DNA from: Maribellus sediminis
GTDB lineage: Bacteria; Bacteroidota; Bacteroidia; Bacteroidales; Prolixibacteraceae
Direction: 5' to 3'
NCBI RefSeq assembly: GCF_011799805.1
Contig: NZ_WXUB01000001.1
Span: 620,001 to 684,000, forward strand
DNA length: 64,000 nucleotides
A program made the translations under genes and the position numbers. The notes beneath the pieces were generated by a model. The model did no database searches. It saw only the letters and a list, made by a program, of their open reading frames with translations, and was not told the DNA's origin. Positions within the stretch are counted from its first letter, which is position 1; every line of letters begins with the position of its first letter. Below are positions 47,889-56,525 of this stretch, in pieces.

Positions 47889-48221
47889 ATGTACACAGAA
47901 ATACAAAACTTTGAAGAGTTTGAAAGCCTGAAAAATGAACCGGCGTTGCTGGCTTATTTCTCAACCGAAGCCTGTAATGTATGCAAAGTGCTTAAGCCGA
48001 AAGTGGTTCAATTGCTCGAAGCTGAGTTTCCTGAAATGAAAATGGCTTACGTAAAATCGGATGTCCTGCCCGATATTGCGGGACAGAACAGGATTTTTGC
48101 TGCACCCACAATTCTTGTTTTTTTCGATGGCCGCGAATACATTCGTAAAAGCCGGAATATCGGAATTAGCGAATTGCAGGAAGCTATTGCAAGGCCTTAT
48201 AATATGATGTTCGGAAAATAG
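47889..48221 (+). CDS. Thioredoxin-family protein with C-N-V-C active site
   Basis: The protein has 110 residues and no signal peptide. The fold is thioredoxin-like, with AYFSTEACNVCKVLKPKV carrying a CxxC active site (CNVC in place of CGPC) and the cis-Pro loop FAAPTILVFFDG. It is a likely cytoplasmic thiol oxidoreductase distinct from trxA at 38622. It is the last gene of the porV-ispF-CoA-binding run and is followed by a strong terminator. Confidence 0.88.
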   Translation: MYTEIQNFEEFESLKNEPALLAYFSTEACNVCKVLKPKVVQLLEAEFPEMKMAYVKSDVLPDIAGQNRIFAAPTILVFFDGREYIRKSRNIGISELQEAIARPYNMMFGK

Positions 48222-48241
48222 TTATTTCTCATGAAAACAGA

Positions 48242-48281
48242 AAAAGGGATGACATCTTTTCAGACAGATGTCATCCCTTTT
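48242..48281. terminator. Bidirectional intrinsic terminator
   Basis: A perfect 16-bp stem (48242-48257 with 48266-48281, core GGGATGACATC/GATGTCATCCC) has an 8-nt loop, with A and T runs at the flanks. It separates the plus-strand run ending at 48221 from the minus-strand TRIC gene ending at 48297. Confidence 0.9.
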
Positions 48282-48296
48282 ATTAGTTAACAGAAG

Positions 48297-48905
48297 TCAG
48301 TCTTTCATCAATCTCGGAAGGGCAATATTAAAGCGGATAGCCACAATACGAATAATGATGATTAGCGCAACAGCAACGATTTCGCAGATTACTTCAGGTA
48401 CCGACAGGTTATAAAGAAGAAGAAAGGCCAATGCCCCTCCAATGCAGGCTGTGGCATACACTTCGCGGTGTAATATTAAAGGGACTTCGTTACACAAAAT
48501 ATCGCGTATTACGCCACCTACCACTGCCGACGACAATCCCATCAATACGGCCATGGAAGGATCGATTCCCATGAGCAAAGCCTTTTTTAGTCCGATTACG
48601 GTAAACGTAGCAATACCAATTGTATCGAACAGGAAAAGCGTACGTTTGAGGCTCATTACCTGTTTTCGGAACAGAATGGTTACAACAACTGCCGCAATAA
48701 TTACCCAGAAATAAGTCGTATTTCTCATCCAGGCTACCGGCACGTCGCCCAGCAGAATGTCGCGTAAGGTTCCTCCTCCAATGGCGGTGACAAAACCAAT
48801 TACCGTGGCGCCAAAAAAATCAAGTCGTTTTTCGGCAGCCGTTAACACACCACTTATGGCAAACACAAATGTTCCAATGTAATCGAGAAGTAATAGAAGA
48901 TCCAT
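48297..48905 (-). CDS. Trimeric intracellular cation (TRIC/YicG, UPF0126) channel-family membrane protein
   Basis: The protein has 202 residues and seven hydrophobic segments in two repeats. Each repeat contains a Gly-rich kink with conserved Arg-Asp: AIGGGTLRDILLGD and VVGGVIRDILCNE. FAISGVLTAAEKRLDFFGA is typical of the first helix hairpin. Bacterial members form K+-selective homotrimeric channels. The gene is flanked by the terminator at 48242 and by the DUF3667 gene upstream in the same direction. The physiological cation in this organism is not known. Confidence 0.9.
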   Translation of the reverse strand: MDLLLLLDYIGTFVFAISGVLTAAEKRLDFFGATVIGFVTAIGGGTLRDILLGDVPVAWMRNTTYFWVIIAAVVVTILFRKQVMSLKRTLFLFDTIGIATFTVIGLKKALLMGIDPSMAVLMGLSSAVVGGVIRDILCNEVPLILHREVYATACIGGALAFLLLYNLSVPEVICEIVAVALIIIIRIVAIRFNIALPRLMKD

Positions 48906-48975
48906 TATGCAAAGAAATGAAAAATGAAATATCCTGACAGCGATAATGAGTGTAAAAACTGAGTCAAGCTTATCT

Positions 48976-49785
48976 CTATGAAATATTCAGCAGGTTTACC
49001 CCTAAAACTTTCAATACAACAACTACAACTATTAGTATAGCCATTATGAAAAGAAAAAATAAAATCATACCGCCAACGTAAATAATCAGGGCCCCAAAAA
49101 ACGAAGTAATCACTGATTTTTGGTATATGAGGAAAAAAGCAAAAGTGAAATAGATGATTGTAAAACTAAAGTTGATTATTGGGTAAATTTTGAGAATCAC
49201 CGGAAACATCATTAGAACAGGAGAAAACAACACCGAAATAAGAATGCTTTGGGCAAAAATGAACGTATTAATTATTAGGTGTTCACCGTAAAAGAGCTTC
49301 CGTTTATTATAATACCACTTCGAAATAAGACTGGCAAAAGGGATCATCAAAATGGGAATAAAATTCATATATTTTTTAACGAATTCAATCCAGCGCAATT
49401 GCATTTCCATGACTTCAGCGGACGGTTGCGCGCCATCATTTTGTAAAATCGAGTTAGTAGTAGCAAGACTAGAGTCGAGTATATTGAGCGACAGTACCAA
49501 AAAAGCGTAGGCCCCGGCAATTATCAAAATGTAATTCAGAGGATTAATATAAATCTTTGTTTTACCTTTCAGATAATCACCAACAACCTTTCCCGGATTC
49601 CGAAACAGCCAAACTACAGTGTAAAGAAACCCTCTTTCAATATTCAATGCATTGCCAATTACTTCAAAAAATCCTTTGGTAGTGAAACGTTTTTGGTATA
49701 TTTTCTGACCACATTTAAGGCAGTAATTATCAATGTGTGTTGAATTGCAATTCGGACAATGTTCAATAGCGGATCGATCGAGCAT
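48976..49785 (-). CDS. DUF3667 membrane protein with N-terminal zinc ribbon
   Basis: The protein has 269 residues. The N-terminus has a zinc-ribbon-like CPNCNSTHIDNYCLKCGQ (C-x2-C...C-x2-C) followed by the DUF3667 hallmark GFLYTVVWLFRNPGKVVGDYLKGK. About five or six membrane segments follow (YILIIAGAYAFLVLSL, LIINTFIFAQSILISVLF, IINFSFTIIYFTFAFFLIY). No function is established. The zinc ribbon faces the cytoplasm by the positive-inside rule (inference). Confidence 0.85.
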   Translation of the reverse strand: MLDRSAIEHCPNCNSTHIDNYCLKCGQKIYQKRFTTKGFFEVIGNALNIERGFLYTVVWLFRNPGKVVGDYLKGKTKIYINPLNYILIIAGAYAFLVLSLNILDSSLATTNSILQNDGAQPSAEVMEMQLRWIEFVKKYMNFIPILMIPFASLISKWYYNKRKLFYGEHLIINTFIFAQSILISVLFSPVLMMFPVILKIYPIINFSFTIIYFTFAFFLIYQKSVITSFFGALIIYVGGMILFFLFIMAILIVVVVVLKVLGVNLLNIS

Positions 49786-49853
49786 TCTTGTTGGTTTTTG
49801 TTAAGTAATCGTTTTTCTGATTGTAAGTTAGATGTTTTTACCTGAAATAAAAA

Positions 49854-49881
49854 GGGGGACTAACATTGCGTTAAGTCCCCC
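49854..49881 (-). terminator. Intrinsic terminator after hutU
   Basis: GGGGGACT (49854-49861) and AGTCCCCC (49874-49881) form an 8-bp stem, extended by AAC/GTT with one bulged A. On the minus strand it is followed by a T-rich CTTTTTATTT tract, 22 bp after the hutU stop. Confidence 0.75.
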
Positions 49882-49903
49882 GTAAATATGTTTTTTACTT
49901 TGT

Positions 49904-51904
49904 TTAAAACAAACTATCCAGCAACGCATCATCTGCTTCTTCGGGCAGCGTAACTTTAAGTGCAGGATTTTTTTTCATCGCCTGTTCAATCGCAAAACGT
50001 GCCGGTTTATTGCGTGCCCAGCTACGTCGCGAGATTCCGTTGTTCACATCCCAGTGCAGCATCGAAGTTAAACGTTCCTCTGCCTCCGGTGAGCCATCGA
50101 TGGTCATTCCAAATCCGCCGTTGATCACTTCGCCCCAGCCAACACCGCCGCCGTTGTGCAACGAAACCCAGGTGGCGCCACGGAAAGCATCGCCTACAAA
50201 ATTTTGAACCGCCATATCGGCTGTAAACGAAGAACCATCGTAAATGTTCGATGTTTCGCGGTATGGAGAATCCGTGCCCGAAACATCGTGGTGATCGCGC
50301 CCCAGAACGATAGGTGCTGAAATCCGTCCTTCACGAATGGCATCGTTAAAAGCCCTGGCAATTTTGGTGCGGCCGGTACAATCGGCATAAAGAATACGTG
50401 CCTGCGATCCCACAACCAGTTTATTTTTTCCGGCTTCACGGATCCAGTGTATGTTGTCCTGCATTTGCTGCCTGATCTCTTCAGGTGAGTTTTTTGCAAG
50501 CTCTTCAAGAACTTCAGCAGCAATTTTATCAGTAACTTCCAAGTCTTCCTGTTTCCCCGAAGTACACACCCAGCGGAAAGGACCAAAACCATAATCGAAG
50601 AAAAGCGGTCCCATAATATCCTGCACATACGACGGATAAATAAAATCGCCTTTATCATTGGTGATATCGGCGCCTGCACGGCTGGCTTCCAACAGGAAAG
50701 CATTGCCATAATCCCAAAAATACATGCCGTTTTGGGTGAGTTTGTTTATTGCAGCTACTTGGCGACGCAAAGATTCGTATACTTTTTCTCGGAAAAGATC
50801 AGGCTGCTCCGCCATCATTTTGTTCGATTCCTCAAAGCTTAGTCCTGCAGGGTAGTAGCCTCCTGCAAACGGATTATGAAGTGAAGTCTGGTCGGATCCT
50901 AATTCTACGGGGAAGTTTTCTTCGGCCAGTTTTTCCCATAGATCGATCACATTGCCCTGGTACACCAGCGAAACAGCTTCTTTATTTTCGCGAGCCTTTA
51001 ACGCCCGAACCAGTAATTCATCCAAATCGGTATAAACCTCATCAACCCAACCCTGACTGTGACGAACTTCAACAGCTTTTAGATTGATTTCAGCAACAAT
51101 ACACACCATGCCGGCAATTACCGTTGCTTTTGGCTGTGCTCCCGACATTCCACCGAGGCCACTGGTTACAAAGATCTTTCCTCCAAAATCCCCGGGAGAG
51201 TGGAGTCTGGCAGCATTCATAACAGTGATTGTTGTTCCGTGTACAATGCCCTGCGGGCCAATGTACATGTACGATCCGGCGGTCATTTGTCCGTATTGCG
51301 ATACGCCCAGTGCATTCATCCGTTCGTAATCGTCGCGGCCCGAATAATTCGGGATTACCATGCCGTTGGTAACCACTACTCGTGGTGCATTTTTATGCGA
51401 AGGATACAATCCCATCGGGTGACCGGAATACATCACCAACGTTTGTTCGTCGGTCATTTCCGCCAGGTATTTCATCGTGAGCAAGTATTGCGCCCAGTTC
51501 TGGAAAACTGCTCCGTTGCCGCCATAAGTGATGAGTTCGTGCGGATGTTGTGCCACGGCTTTATCCAGGTTGTTTTGGATCATCAGCATAATGGATGCAG
51601 CCTGTTTCGATTTGGCCGGGTACTCATCAATCGGCCGTGCATACATTTCGTAATCAGGACGAAAGCGGTACATGTAAATTCGACCAAACAATTCCAGCTC
51701 ATTTAAAAATTCAGGAGCCAGCACATCATGAAACTTCTGCGGAAAATAGCGCAATGCATTTCTTAAGGCCAGCTTCTTTTCTTCCTGGTTTAGAATATCT
51801 TTGCGCTTTGGTGCGTGGTTAATTGTAGTATCGTAAGGTTTGGGTAAAGGTAGCTGCTCAGGAATTCCGGCTACAATTGCTGCAATAAAATCTGAACTGT
51901 TCAT
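49904..51904 (-). CDS. hutU: Urocanate hydratase HutU (long form)
   Basis: The protein has 666 residues, longer than the classic ~555-residue enzyme and typical of the form found in many Bacteroidota. It converts urocanate to imidazolonepropionate in histidine degradation with tightly bound NAD+. Motifs are ITYGGNGAVFQNWAQYLLTMKYLAEM (core TYGGNG), MYSGHPMGLYPS, GGKIFVTSGLGGMSGAQPKA, the active-site Cys in GFGPFRWVCTSGKQ, VLGRDHHDVSGTDSPYRET and SLHNGGGVGWGEVINGGFG. No hutH, hutI or hutG is in the window, so the other steps lie elsewhere. A terminator follows. Confidence 0.97.
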   Translation of the reverse strand: MNSSDFIAAIVAGIPEQLPLPKPYDTTINHAPKRKDILNQEEKKLALRNALRYFPQKFHDVLAPEFLNELELFGRIYMYRFRPDYEMYARPIDEYPAKSKQAASIMLMIQNNLDKAVAQHPHELITYGGNGAVFQNWAQYLLTMKYLAEMTDEQTLVMYSGHPMGLYPSHKNAPRVVVTNGMVIPNYSGRDDYERMNALGVSQYGQMTAGSYMYIGPQGIVHGTTITVMNAARLHSPGDFGGKIFVTSGLGGMSGAQPKATVIAGMVCIVAEINLKAVEVRHSQGWVDEVYTDLDELLVRALKARENKEAVSLVYQGNVIDLWEKLAEENFPVELGSDQTSLHNPFAGGYYPAGLSFEESNKMMAEQPDLFREKVYESLRRQVAAINKLTQNGMYFWDYGNAFLLEASRAGADITNDKGDFIYPSYVQDIMGPLFFDYGFGPFRWVCTSGKQEDLEVTDKIAAEVLEELAKNSPEEIRQQMQDNIHWIREAGKNKLVVGSQARILYADCTGRTKIARAFNDAIREGRISAPIVLGRDHHDVSGTDSPYRETSNIYDGSSFTADMAVQNFVGDAFRGATWVSLHNGGGVGWGEVINGGFGMTIDGSPEAEERLTSMLHWDVNNGISRRSWARNKPARFAIEQAMKKNPALKVTLPEEADDALLDSLF

Positions 51905-52028
51905 GATCGTTCTGCTTTATCTTACTAGATTCTGAATACGGCGACAAAATATCGCCTTTCCCCGAAAATCGCGATGATATTTGACACTTTTTAGAAATAT
52001 TTGCGGGTAACAATTAAATAGAATAAAA

Positions 52029-52607
52029 ATGAAGAGACTAGGAATTGTATTGATAGCAGTAGTAAGTGCTTTTTTATTTTCCAGCTGTGGTTATAATAAA
52101 ATGGTAGAGTTGGATGAACAGGTGACCTCCTCGTGGGCACAGGTTGAAAACGTGTATCAACGCCGGGCCGATTTGATTCCAAACCTGGTGAATACGGTAA
52201 AAGGTTACGCGTCGCACGAACAGGAAACATTGGAAGGCGTAATCGAAGCCCGTTCAAAAGCCACTTCTGTAAATATCGATCTTGAAAAATTAACTCCTGA
52301 AACCTTGCAACAGTTTAACCAGGCCCAAGATGGACTTTCGTCGGCATTGAGCAGGTTGATGGTTGTTGTAGAACGTTACCCGGATTTGAAAGCCAATCAG
52401 AATTTCCTCGATTTGCAGGCTCAGCTCGAAGGTACTGAGAACCGGATTGCAGTTGAAAGGCGAAAATTCAATCAAACAACACAAACCTATAATGCCTATA
52501 TCCGAAAGTTCCCGAGAGTGATCTATGCCGGGTGGTTTGGATTTGATAAGAAAAGTTATTTTGAAGCGCAGCAAGGCGCAGAGAAGGCACCTGAAGTGCA
52601 ATTTTAA
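52029..52607 (+). CDS. lemA: LemA-family lipoprotein
   Basis: The protein has 192 residues and a lipoprotein-like signal (AFLFSSCGYNKMV). LemA features are MVELDEQVTSSWAQVENVYQRRADLIPNLVNTVKGYASHEQ, with the RRADLIPNLVNTVKGY core, EARSKAT, YPDLKANQNFLDLQ and the helical ENRIAVERRKFNQTTQTYNAYIR. The protein is expected to be an alpha-helical coiled coil anchored in the membrane. Its role is not established. It is first in an operon with two TPM-domain proteins, a common arrangement. Confidence 0.92.
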   Translation: MKRLGIVLIAVVSAFLFSSCGYNKMVELDEQVTSSWAQVENVYQRRADLIPNLVNTVKGYASHEQETLEGVIEARSKATSVNIDLEKLTPETLQQFNQAQDGLSSALSRLMVVVERYPDLKANQNFLDLQAQLEGTENRIAVERRKFNQTTQTYNAYIRKFPRVIYAGWFGFDKKSYFEAQQGAEKAPEVQF

Positions 52608-52624
52608 CTAAAGGAAGGCAGATA

Positions 52625-53062
52625 ATGAGTGTACATAAATATTTTACAGAACAGGATAAATTACAAATTACCAATGCCATTCGGGTAGCTGAAACCAACA
52701 CTTCGGGAGAGATCAGGTTACATGTCGAAAATAAGTGCCCTGGCGATGTTTTGGATCGGGCAGCTTATATTTTTGAAAAGCTGGAAATGCACAAAACGGA
52801 GCTTCGCAACGGGGTGCTTTTTTACCTGGCTGTTGAAGACCGCAAATTTGCCATACTTGGCGATGCCGGGATTAACCAGAAGGTAAATGATGATTTTTGG
52901 GAATGTACGAAGGAGAAGGTGATCGTTCATCTGAAAGACGGAAAATATGCCCAGGGACTGGCGGATGGGATAGTGATGGCAGGAGAACAGTTGAAAGCTC
53001 ACTTTCCATATCAGAAAGATGATATCAACGAGCTTTCTGATGAAATATCATTTGGAAAATAA
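52625..53062 (+). CDS. TPM-domain protein (cytoplasmic form)
   Basis: The protein has 145 residues and no signal peptide. The TPM (Psb32/MOLO-1/phosphatase) domain covers most of the chain: AIRVAETNTSGEIRLHVENK, LRNGVLFYLAVEDRKFAILGDAGINQ, and YAQGLADGIVMAGEQL. It begins 18 bp after lemA and is followed by an exported TPM protein. TPM domains are linked to envelope maintenance and acid phosphatase-like folds, but the function of this set is unknown. Confidence 0.88.
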   Translation: MSVHKYFTEQDKLQITNAIRVAETNTSGEIRLHVENKCPGDVLDRAAYIFEKLEMHKTELRNGVLFYLAVEDRKFAILGDAGINQKVNDDFWECTKEKVIVHLKDGKYAQGLADGIVMAGEQLKAHFPYQKDDINELSDEISFGK

Positions 53063-53064
53063 TT

Positions 53065-53150
53065 AAATAAAACTTTCCGCTTTTTCTCTCCTTGTAAGGG
53101 GAGGTGCCCGCGTGAGGAAAGTGGGTGGATGGCAGAGGGATTAACATTAA
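53065..53150. repeat. REP-like intergenic element in the lemA-TPM operon
   Basis: CTCTCCTTGTAAGGGGAG forms a tight palindrome (53089-53106 area), followed by G-rich GGTGCCCGCGTGAGGAAAGTGGG. Related palindromic intergenic elements are widespread in Bacteroidota; another of similar character lies at 56526-56590. It separates the two TPM genes. Confidence 0.45.
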
Positions 53151-53155
53151 TAGAG

Positions 53156-53932
53156 ATGAAAAAATTAATAATATTACTATTTGTATTGGTTGGTACAGTA
53201 ACAAGCCTGATGGCCCAAATCCCTGATCGTCCCGTGCCTCCACGCCTGGTGAATGATTTTGCCGGACTTCTTCAAAAAGGTGAAGTAAAAAATATGGAGA
53301 ATGCGCTGGAGCAGTTTGCACGTCAAACTTCAACGCAAATTGTTGTGGTAACAGTGCCCGATTTGGAAGGATATGCTCCGGGCGATTTTGCTCAACAAAT
53401 TGGCGAGAAATGGGGAGTAGGTCAGAAAGGCGATGACAATGGACTCGTAATTCTGTTAAAACCCAAAACAAACGACAGCAGGGGAGAAGTGTTTGTAGCC
53501 ACCGGTTATGGTTTAGAAGGTGTTTTGCCCGATGCTATAGTGAATCGCGAAATTGTGGATAACGAAATGATCCCGCGATTTAAAAACAACGATTATTACG
53601 GTGGGTTGGCTACTGGTATCAACGTAATTATGGATATTACCCGTGGTGAATACACTGCACAGCAATACCAGGAAAAAGTAAGCAGGGGAGGTTCTGCAGG
53701 AATTCCTTTCTTCATTATCCTATTTGTGCTTTTTATTTCGTTGTTCGGAAGAAGTCGCCGGCGCAGATTTTATACCGGCGGTAGTAGTCTGCCATTTTGG
53801 ATGGCTATGGGAATGATGTCAGGAGGTCACCGTTCTTCGGGTTCGTTTGGTAACTTTTCGTCGGGGGGCGGAGGTTTTGGTGGATTCGGAGGCGGAAGCT
53901 TTGGCGGTGGCGGTGCCGGAGGAAGCTGGTAA
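53156..53932 (+). CDS. Exported TPM-domain protein with Gly-rich C-terminus
   Basis: From MKKLIILLFV the protein has 258 residues and a signal peptide ending TSLMAQ. The TPM domain spans about residues 30-170 with LVNDFAGLLQKGEVKNMENAL, TQIVVVTVPDLEGYAPGDFA, GQKGDDNGLVILLKPKTND, VFVATGYGLEGVLPDAIVNREI. One transmembrane segment (IPFFIILFVLFISLFG) follows, then a positively charged RSRRRR stretch and a Gly/Ser/Phe-rich tail ending GGSFGGGGAGGSW. The tail and topology are standard for YgcG-like members. It is last in the lemA operon. A frame starting at 53129 is open but adds only nine residues before the signal. Confidence 0.92.
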   Translation: MKKLIILLFVLVGTVTSLMAQIPDRPVPPRLVNDFAGLLQKGEVKNMENALEQFARQTSTQIVVVTVPDLEGYAPGDFAQQIGEKWGVGQKGDDNGLVILLKPKTNDSRGEVFVATGYGLEGVLPDAIVNREIVDNEMIPRFKNNDYYGGLATGINVIMDITRGEYTAQQYQEKVSRGGSAGIPFFIILFVLFISLFGRSRRRRFYTGGSSLPFWMAMGMMSGGHRSSGSFGNFSSGGGGFGGFGGGSFGGGGAGGSW

Positions 53933-53940
53933 CCGAAACA

Positions 53941-53968
53941 GTTCAGAGTTTGTAGTTCAAAATTCAGT
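53941..53968 (+). repeat. Degenerate heptamer tandem repeat (GTTCAAA type), 4 units
   Basis: Units are GTTCAGA, GTTTGTA, GTTCAAA, ATTCAGT. The array begins 8 bp after the stop of the exported TPM gene, like the array after the DUF4130 gene. Confidence 0.55.
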
Positions 53969-54007
53969 GTGGACTAAAAAGATATTTTCAAAACAATGTT
54001 TAAGTTG

Positions 54008-54039
54008 AAACCGTTTTCGGGATGCCGGGAACGGTTTTT
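54008..54039 (+). terminator. Intrinsic terminator of the lemA-TPM operon
   Basis: AAACCGTT (54008-54015) pairs with AACGGTTT (54030-54037) and an inner CGG/CCG pair. A five-T run (54035-54039) follows. This fits the end of the plus-strand lemA-TPM-TPM transcript. Confidence 0.65.
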
Positions 54040-54072
54040 AACTATTCCAAAGTTCCAAACGTTGGAATAGTT
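54040..54072. repeat. Additional perfect hairpin between convergent transcripts
   Basis: AACTATTCCAA (54040-54050) and TTGGAATAGTT (54062-54072) are perfect 11-bp arms with an 11-nt loop. It lies between the lemA-operon terminator and the terminator of the zinc-ribbon gene. Confidence 0.5.
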
Positions 54073-54080
54073 GCAACAAA

Positions 54081-54112
54081 AAAGCCGGTGCGTCAATTGA
54101 CGGACCGGCTTT
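54081..54112 (-). terminator. Intrinsic terminator after the zinc-ribbon gene
   Basis: AAAGCCGGT (54081-54089) and ACCGGCTTT (54104-54112) flank an inner 10-bp palindrome GTCAATTGAC (54092-54101). On the minus strand a six-T run follows. It ends the minus-strand zinc-ribbon transcript. Confidence 0.75.
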
Positions 54113-54132
54113 CTGATAAATATTGTAATAGC

Positions 54133-54909
54133 TTATTCAGCTACATCTTCAATTATGTTGATGTTTTCATCCACAAGAATACGTCCGCAATATTCGCAAA
54201 CGATGATCTTTTTGCGGCTGGCAATATCAAGCTGGCGCTGTGGCGGGATCTTAGCAAAACATCCACCACAAGAATCGCGTTGAATGGTAACAACAGCCAG
54301 GCCGTTGCGAGCATTTTTGCGGATACGTTTAAACGCAGTAAGCAAACGCGGCTCGATAAACGACTCGATTTTTTCTGATTTACTTTTCAGTTTTTCTTCC
54401 TCGATCTTAGTTTCTTCAGTAATCTCTTTCAATTCACTTTTCTTGCGATCAAGGTCTTCTTCACGCTCTTTTAATTGCTTTTTCGAGTTGTCGATGGTTT
54501 CTTTTTTAATCGTCATCTCGGCAGTAAATTCCTTGATGCGTTTTTCCGACAGTTCAATTTCCAGGTTCTGGAATTCAATTTCTTTTGAGAGCGAGTCGAA
54601 TTCACGGTTGTTACGAACATTGTTTTGTTGTTCGGTATATTTGGCAATCAATGCCTGTGAATCTTTGATCGCAATCTTTTTGTTATTGATGGCTGTATCC
54701 AGGTTTTTGATCTCGTCGTCCAAATTCACCAACCTGGTTTTCAACCCTGCAATATCGTCTTCAAGGTCTTGCACTTCCAGCGGAAGTTCACCCCGCAGAG
54801 TTTTTATTTTGTCAACTTCTGAAACCACACTTTGCAACTCGTGCAGTGCGCGCAGTTTTTCTTCAATAGAAATGTCTTTGTCGTCTTGCCTTGAATATGG
54901 TGCATTCAT
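54133..54909 (-). CDS. Coiled-coil protein with C4 zinc ribbon
   Basis: The protein has 258 residues and is mostly a long coiled coil (about 15-185), rich in E, K, L and I. The C-terminal zinc ribbon is SCGGCFAKIPPQRQ followed by IVCEYCGRILVD, giving C-x2-C and C-x2-C. Such coiled-coil/zinc-ribbon proteins are widely conserved, and in many bacteria they sit next to the NIF3-like gene, as here. They are presumed to bind nucleic acid, though the target is unclear. A terminator follows at 54081-54112. Confidence 0.85.
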   Translation of the reverse strand: MNAPYSRQDDKDISIEEKLRALHELQSVVSEVDKIKTLRGELPLEVQDLEDDIAGLKTRLVNLDDEIKNLDTAINNKKIAIKDSQALIAKYTEQQNNVRNNREFDSLSKEIEFQNLEIELSEKRIKEFTAEMTIKKETIDNSKKQLKEREEDLDRKKSELKEITEETKIEEEKLKSKSEKIESFIEPRLLTAFKRIRKNARNGLAVVTIQRDSCGGCFAKIPPQRQLDIASRKKIIVCEYCGRILVDENINIIEDVAE

Positions 54910-55017
54910 GCTGCTAATATTTAATTTTTATTTTCTTTCTGTTTTCAGGCTAATAACACTAACAGAGTGTTTTAAGTTCGTCACGTGCCGTTATTCCTGT
55001 ATGTTCAAACCAAAAAA

Positions 55018-56115
55018 TCAGAAGTAAAAAACCGGGTTGGTATTCACCTCTGACAAATGGACTGCAAATTTAGATAAATTTTTCGTAAGTAACTCATAAA
55101 AAAGTTCTTTAGTAAACTGTTCGCTCTCAAAATGTCCGATATCGGCAATTACTATTTTGTTTTCGGCATCGAAAAACTGGTGATACTTAAAATCGCCGGT
55201 AACAAAAAGGTCGGCACCGGCTGCGATAGCACGGTTTAGCAGGAACGAACCAGAGCCGCCGCAAACGGCCACTTTTTTTACTTTTTTATTCTGAAGTTGC
55301 GTGTGTCGGATAACTCCCGTATTGAATATTTCTTTTAATTGCTGAAGAAATTTGGTTTCGTCCAGTTCTTCCGGTAACGTTCCGATCATTCCCATTCCTA
55401 CCTGGTCGAATTTATTATCAAGCGGATAAATATCGTAAGCTACTTCTTCGTATGGGTGAGCATTAAGTAAGGCTGAAATCACCTGTCCTTGAATGTAAGC
55501 CGGAAAAATGGTTTCGAAGCGAATCTCGTTCTCGTAATGTTGCTCGCCTTTTTTGCCCACATAAGGATTTGTGGTATCGTCGCCACGAAAAGTGCCTTGA
55601 CCGTGAATGTTGAAACTGCACGAATCATAATTGCCAATGTGTCCGGCGCCGGCTTCAAAAACAGACTGTCGCACTTTTTCTGCATGATCGACAGGAACAA
55701 AAGTTACCAGCTTTTTTAGCAGCCCATCTGCCGGTTGAAGAATCCTGCAATTTTCAAGACCCAGTTTTTCGCAGATCTTGCCGTTTACCCCACCCGTAAC
55801 ACTATCAAGATTGGTATGAGCCGCATAAATGGCCACATCATTTTTTATGGCTTTTAGCAATGTGCGTTCCACATAGTTTTTACCTGTAATTTTTTTGAGG
55901 CCCGAAAAAACAATCGGATGGTGGGCTACAATCAATTCACATTTTTTTTGAATGGCTTCTTCCACAACGTCCTCCGTAACATCGAGGGTAATCAGCACGT
56001 TTGTTATTTCTGAATTCTGGTCGCCCAAAATTAATCCGGCATTGTCGTACGATTCCTGCAAACGCAGTGGTGCAAAACTTTCAAGGAAGTTGCTTATGTC
56101 TTTAATTTTTGTCAT
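55018..56115 (-). CDS. NIF3-like dinuclear metal-binding protein (YqfO-type)
   Basis: The protein has 365 residues. NIF3 metal ligands are in LIVAHHPIVFSGLKKI, YAAHTNLDSVTGG and, near the C-terminus, IADIGHFESEQF. Between about residues 125 and 230 lies the CutA1/PII-like insert of the YqfO subfamily (LVTFVPVDHAEKVRQSVFEAG, then NAHPYEEVAYDIYPL). Members were annotated as GTP cyclohydrolase I type 2, but their true activity is uncertain. The coiled-coil zinc-ribbon gene follows 108 bp downstream, a conserved pairing. Confidence 0.93.
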   Translation of the reverse strand: MTKIKDISNFLESFAPLRLQESYDNAGLILGDQNSEITNVLITLDVTEDVVEEAIQKKCELIVAHHPIVFSGLKKITGKNYVERTLLKAIKNDVAIYAAHTNLDSVTGGVNGKICEKLGLENCRILQPADGLLKKLVTFVPVDHAEKVRQSVFEAGAGHIGNYDSCSFNIHGQGTFRGDDTTNPYVGKKGEQHYENEIRFETIFPAYIQGQVISALLNAHPYEEVAYDIYPLDNKFDQVGMGMIGTLPEELDETKFLQQLKEIFNTGVIRHTQLQNKKVKKVAVCGGSGSFLLNRAIAAGADLFVTGDFKYHQFFDAENKIVIADIGHFESEQFTKELFYELLTKNLSKFAVHLSEVNTNPVFYF

Positions 56116-56136
56116 CAGAAAAAGTTAATTTGCCCT

Positions 56137-56514
56137 TTAGGGTAAATTCAAAATATATTCTTTTATAACTGCTAATGTACCTATTAAGTTATTATTGATG
56201 TCTTCATTTTTTATCCGAAGTATCCGCAAATCTCCACTTTTTAAGATTTCTTCCCGGTATAAATCTTTTTGTTTTTGAAAATCGTGGATTTTGCCATCTA
56301 CTTCAATAATCAACTTTTTTTCAGCACAATAAAAATCGGGAATAAAATATTTAGGTTCATGATTAATTCGATCGTAGATAATAGGATGTTGTCGTAAAAA
56401 TTTCAAACCTAACAATTTTCTCCCACTAAGTTTTTGCCAAAGCATATTTTCCTCTTCCGTCATTACACGGCGGAGTTTTCGTGCTCTACTTATAGGTGAA
56501 TAGTTATTACTCAT
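56137..56514 (-). CDS. DUF559 endonuclease-like protein
   Basis: The protein has 125 residues. It is a single DUF559 domain of the Vsr/PD-(D/E)xK type: RKLRRVMTEEENMLWQKL at the start, GLKFLRQHPI, FIPDFYCAEKKLIIEVDGKIHDFQ with the catalytic-looking D-x-E-V-D, and RILRIKNEDI. Stand-alone members are common and lack a known target; they are not evidence of a restriction system. It lies 21 bp upstream of the NIF3 gene in the same direction, so it may be co-transcribed. Confidence 0.88.
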   Translation of the reverse strand: MSNNYSPISRARKLRRVMTEEENMLWQKLSGRKLLGLKFLRQHPIIYDRINHEPKYFIPDFYCAEKKLIIEVDGKIHDFQKQKDLYREEILKSGDLRILRIKNEDINNNLIGTLAVIKEYILNLP

Positions 56515-56525
56515 AATATTATTTT

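Noticed and set aside
54284-55027. 247-codon plus-strand frame opposite the zinc-ribbon gene
   Set aside because: Its Ser/Leu-rich translation is the antisense image of a coiled coil.
56137-56514. DUF559 protein as part of a restriction system
   Set aside because: There is no methyltransferase or specificity gene nearby; stand-alone DUF559 genes are common.
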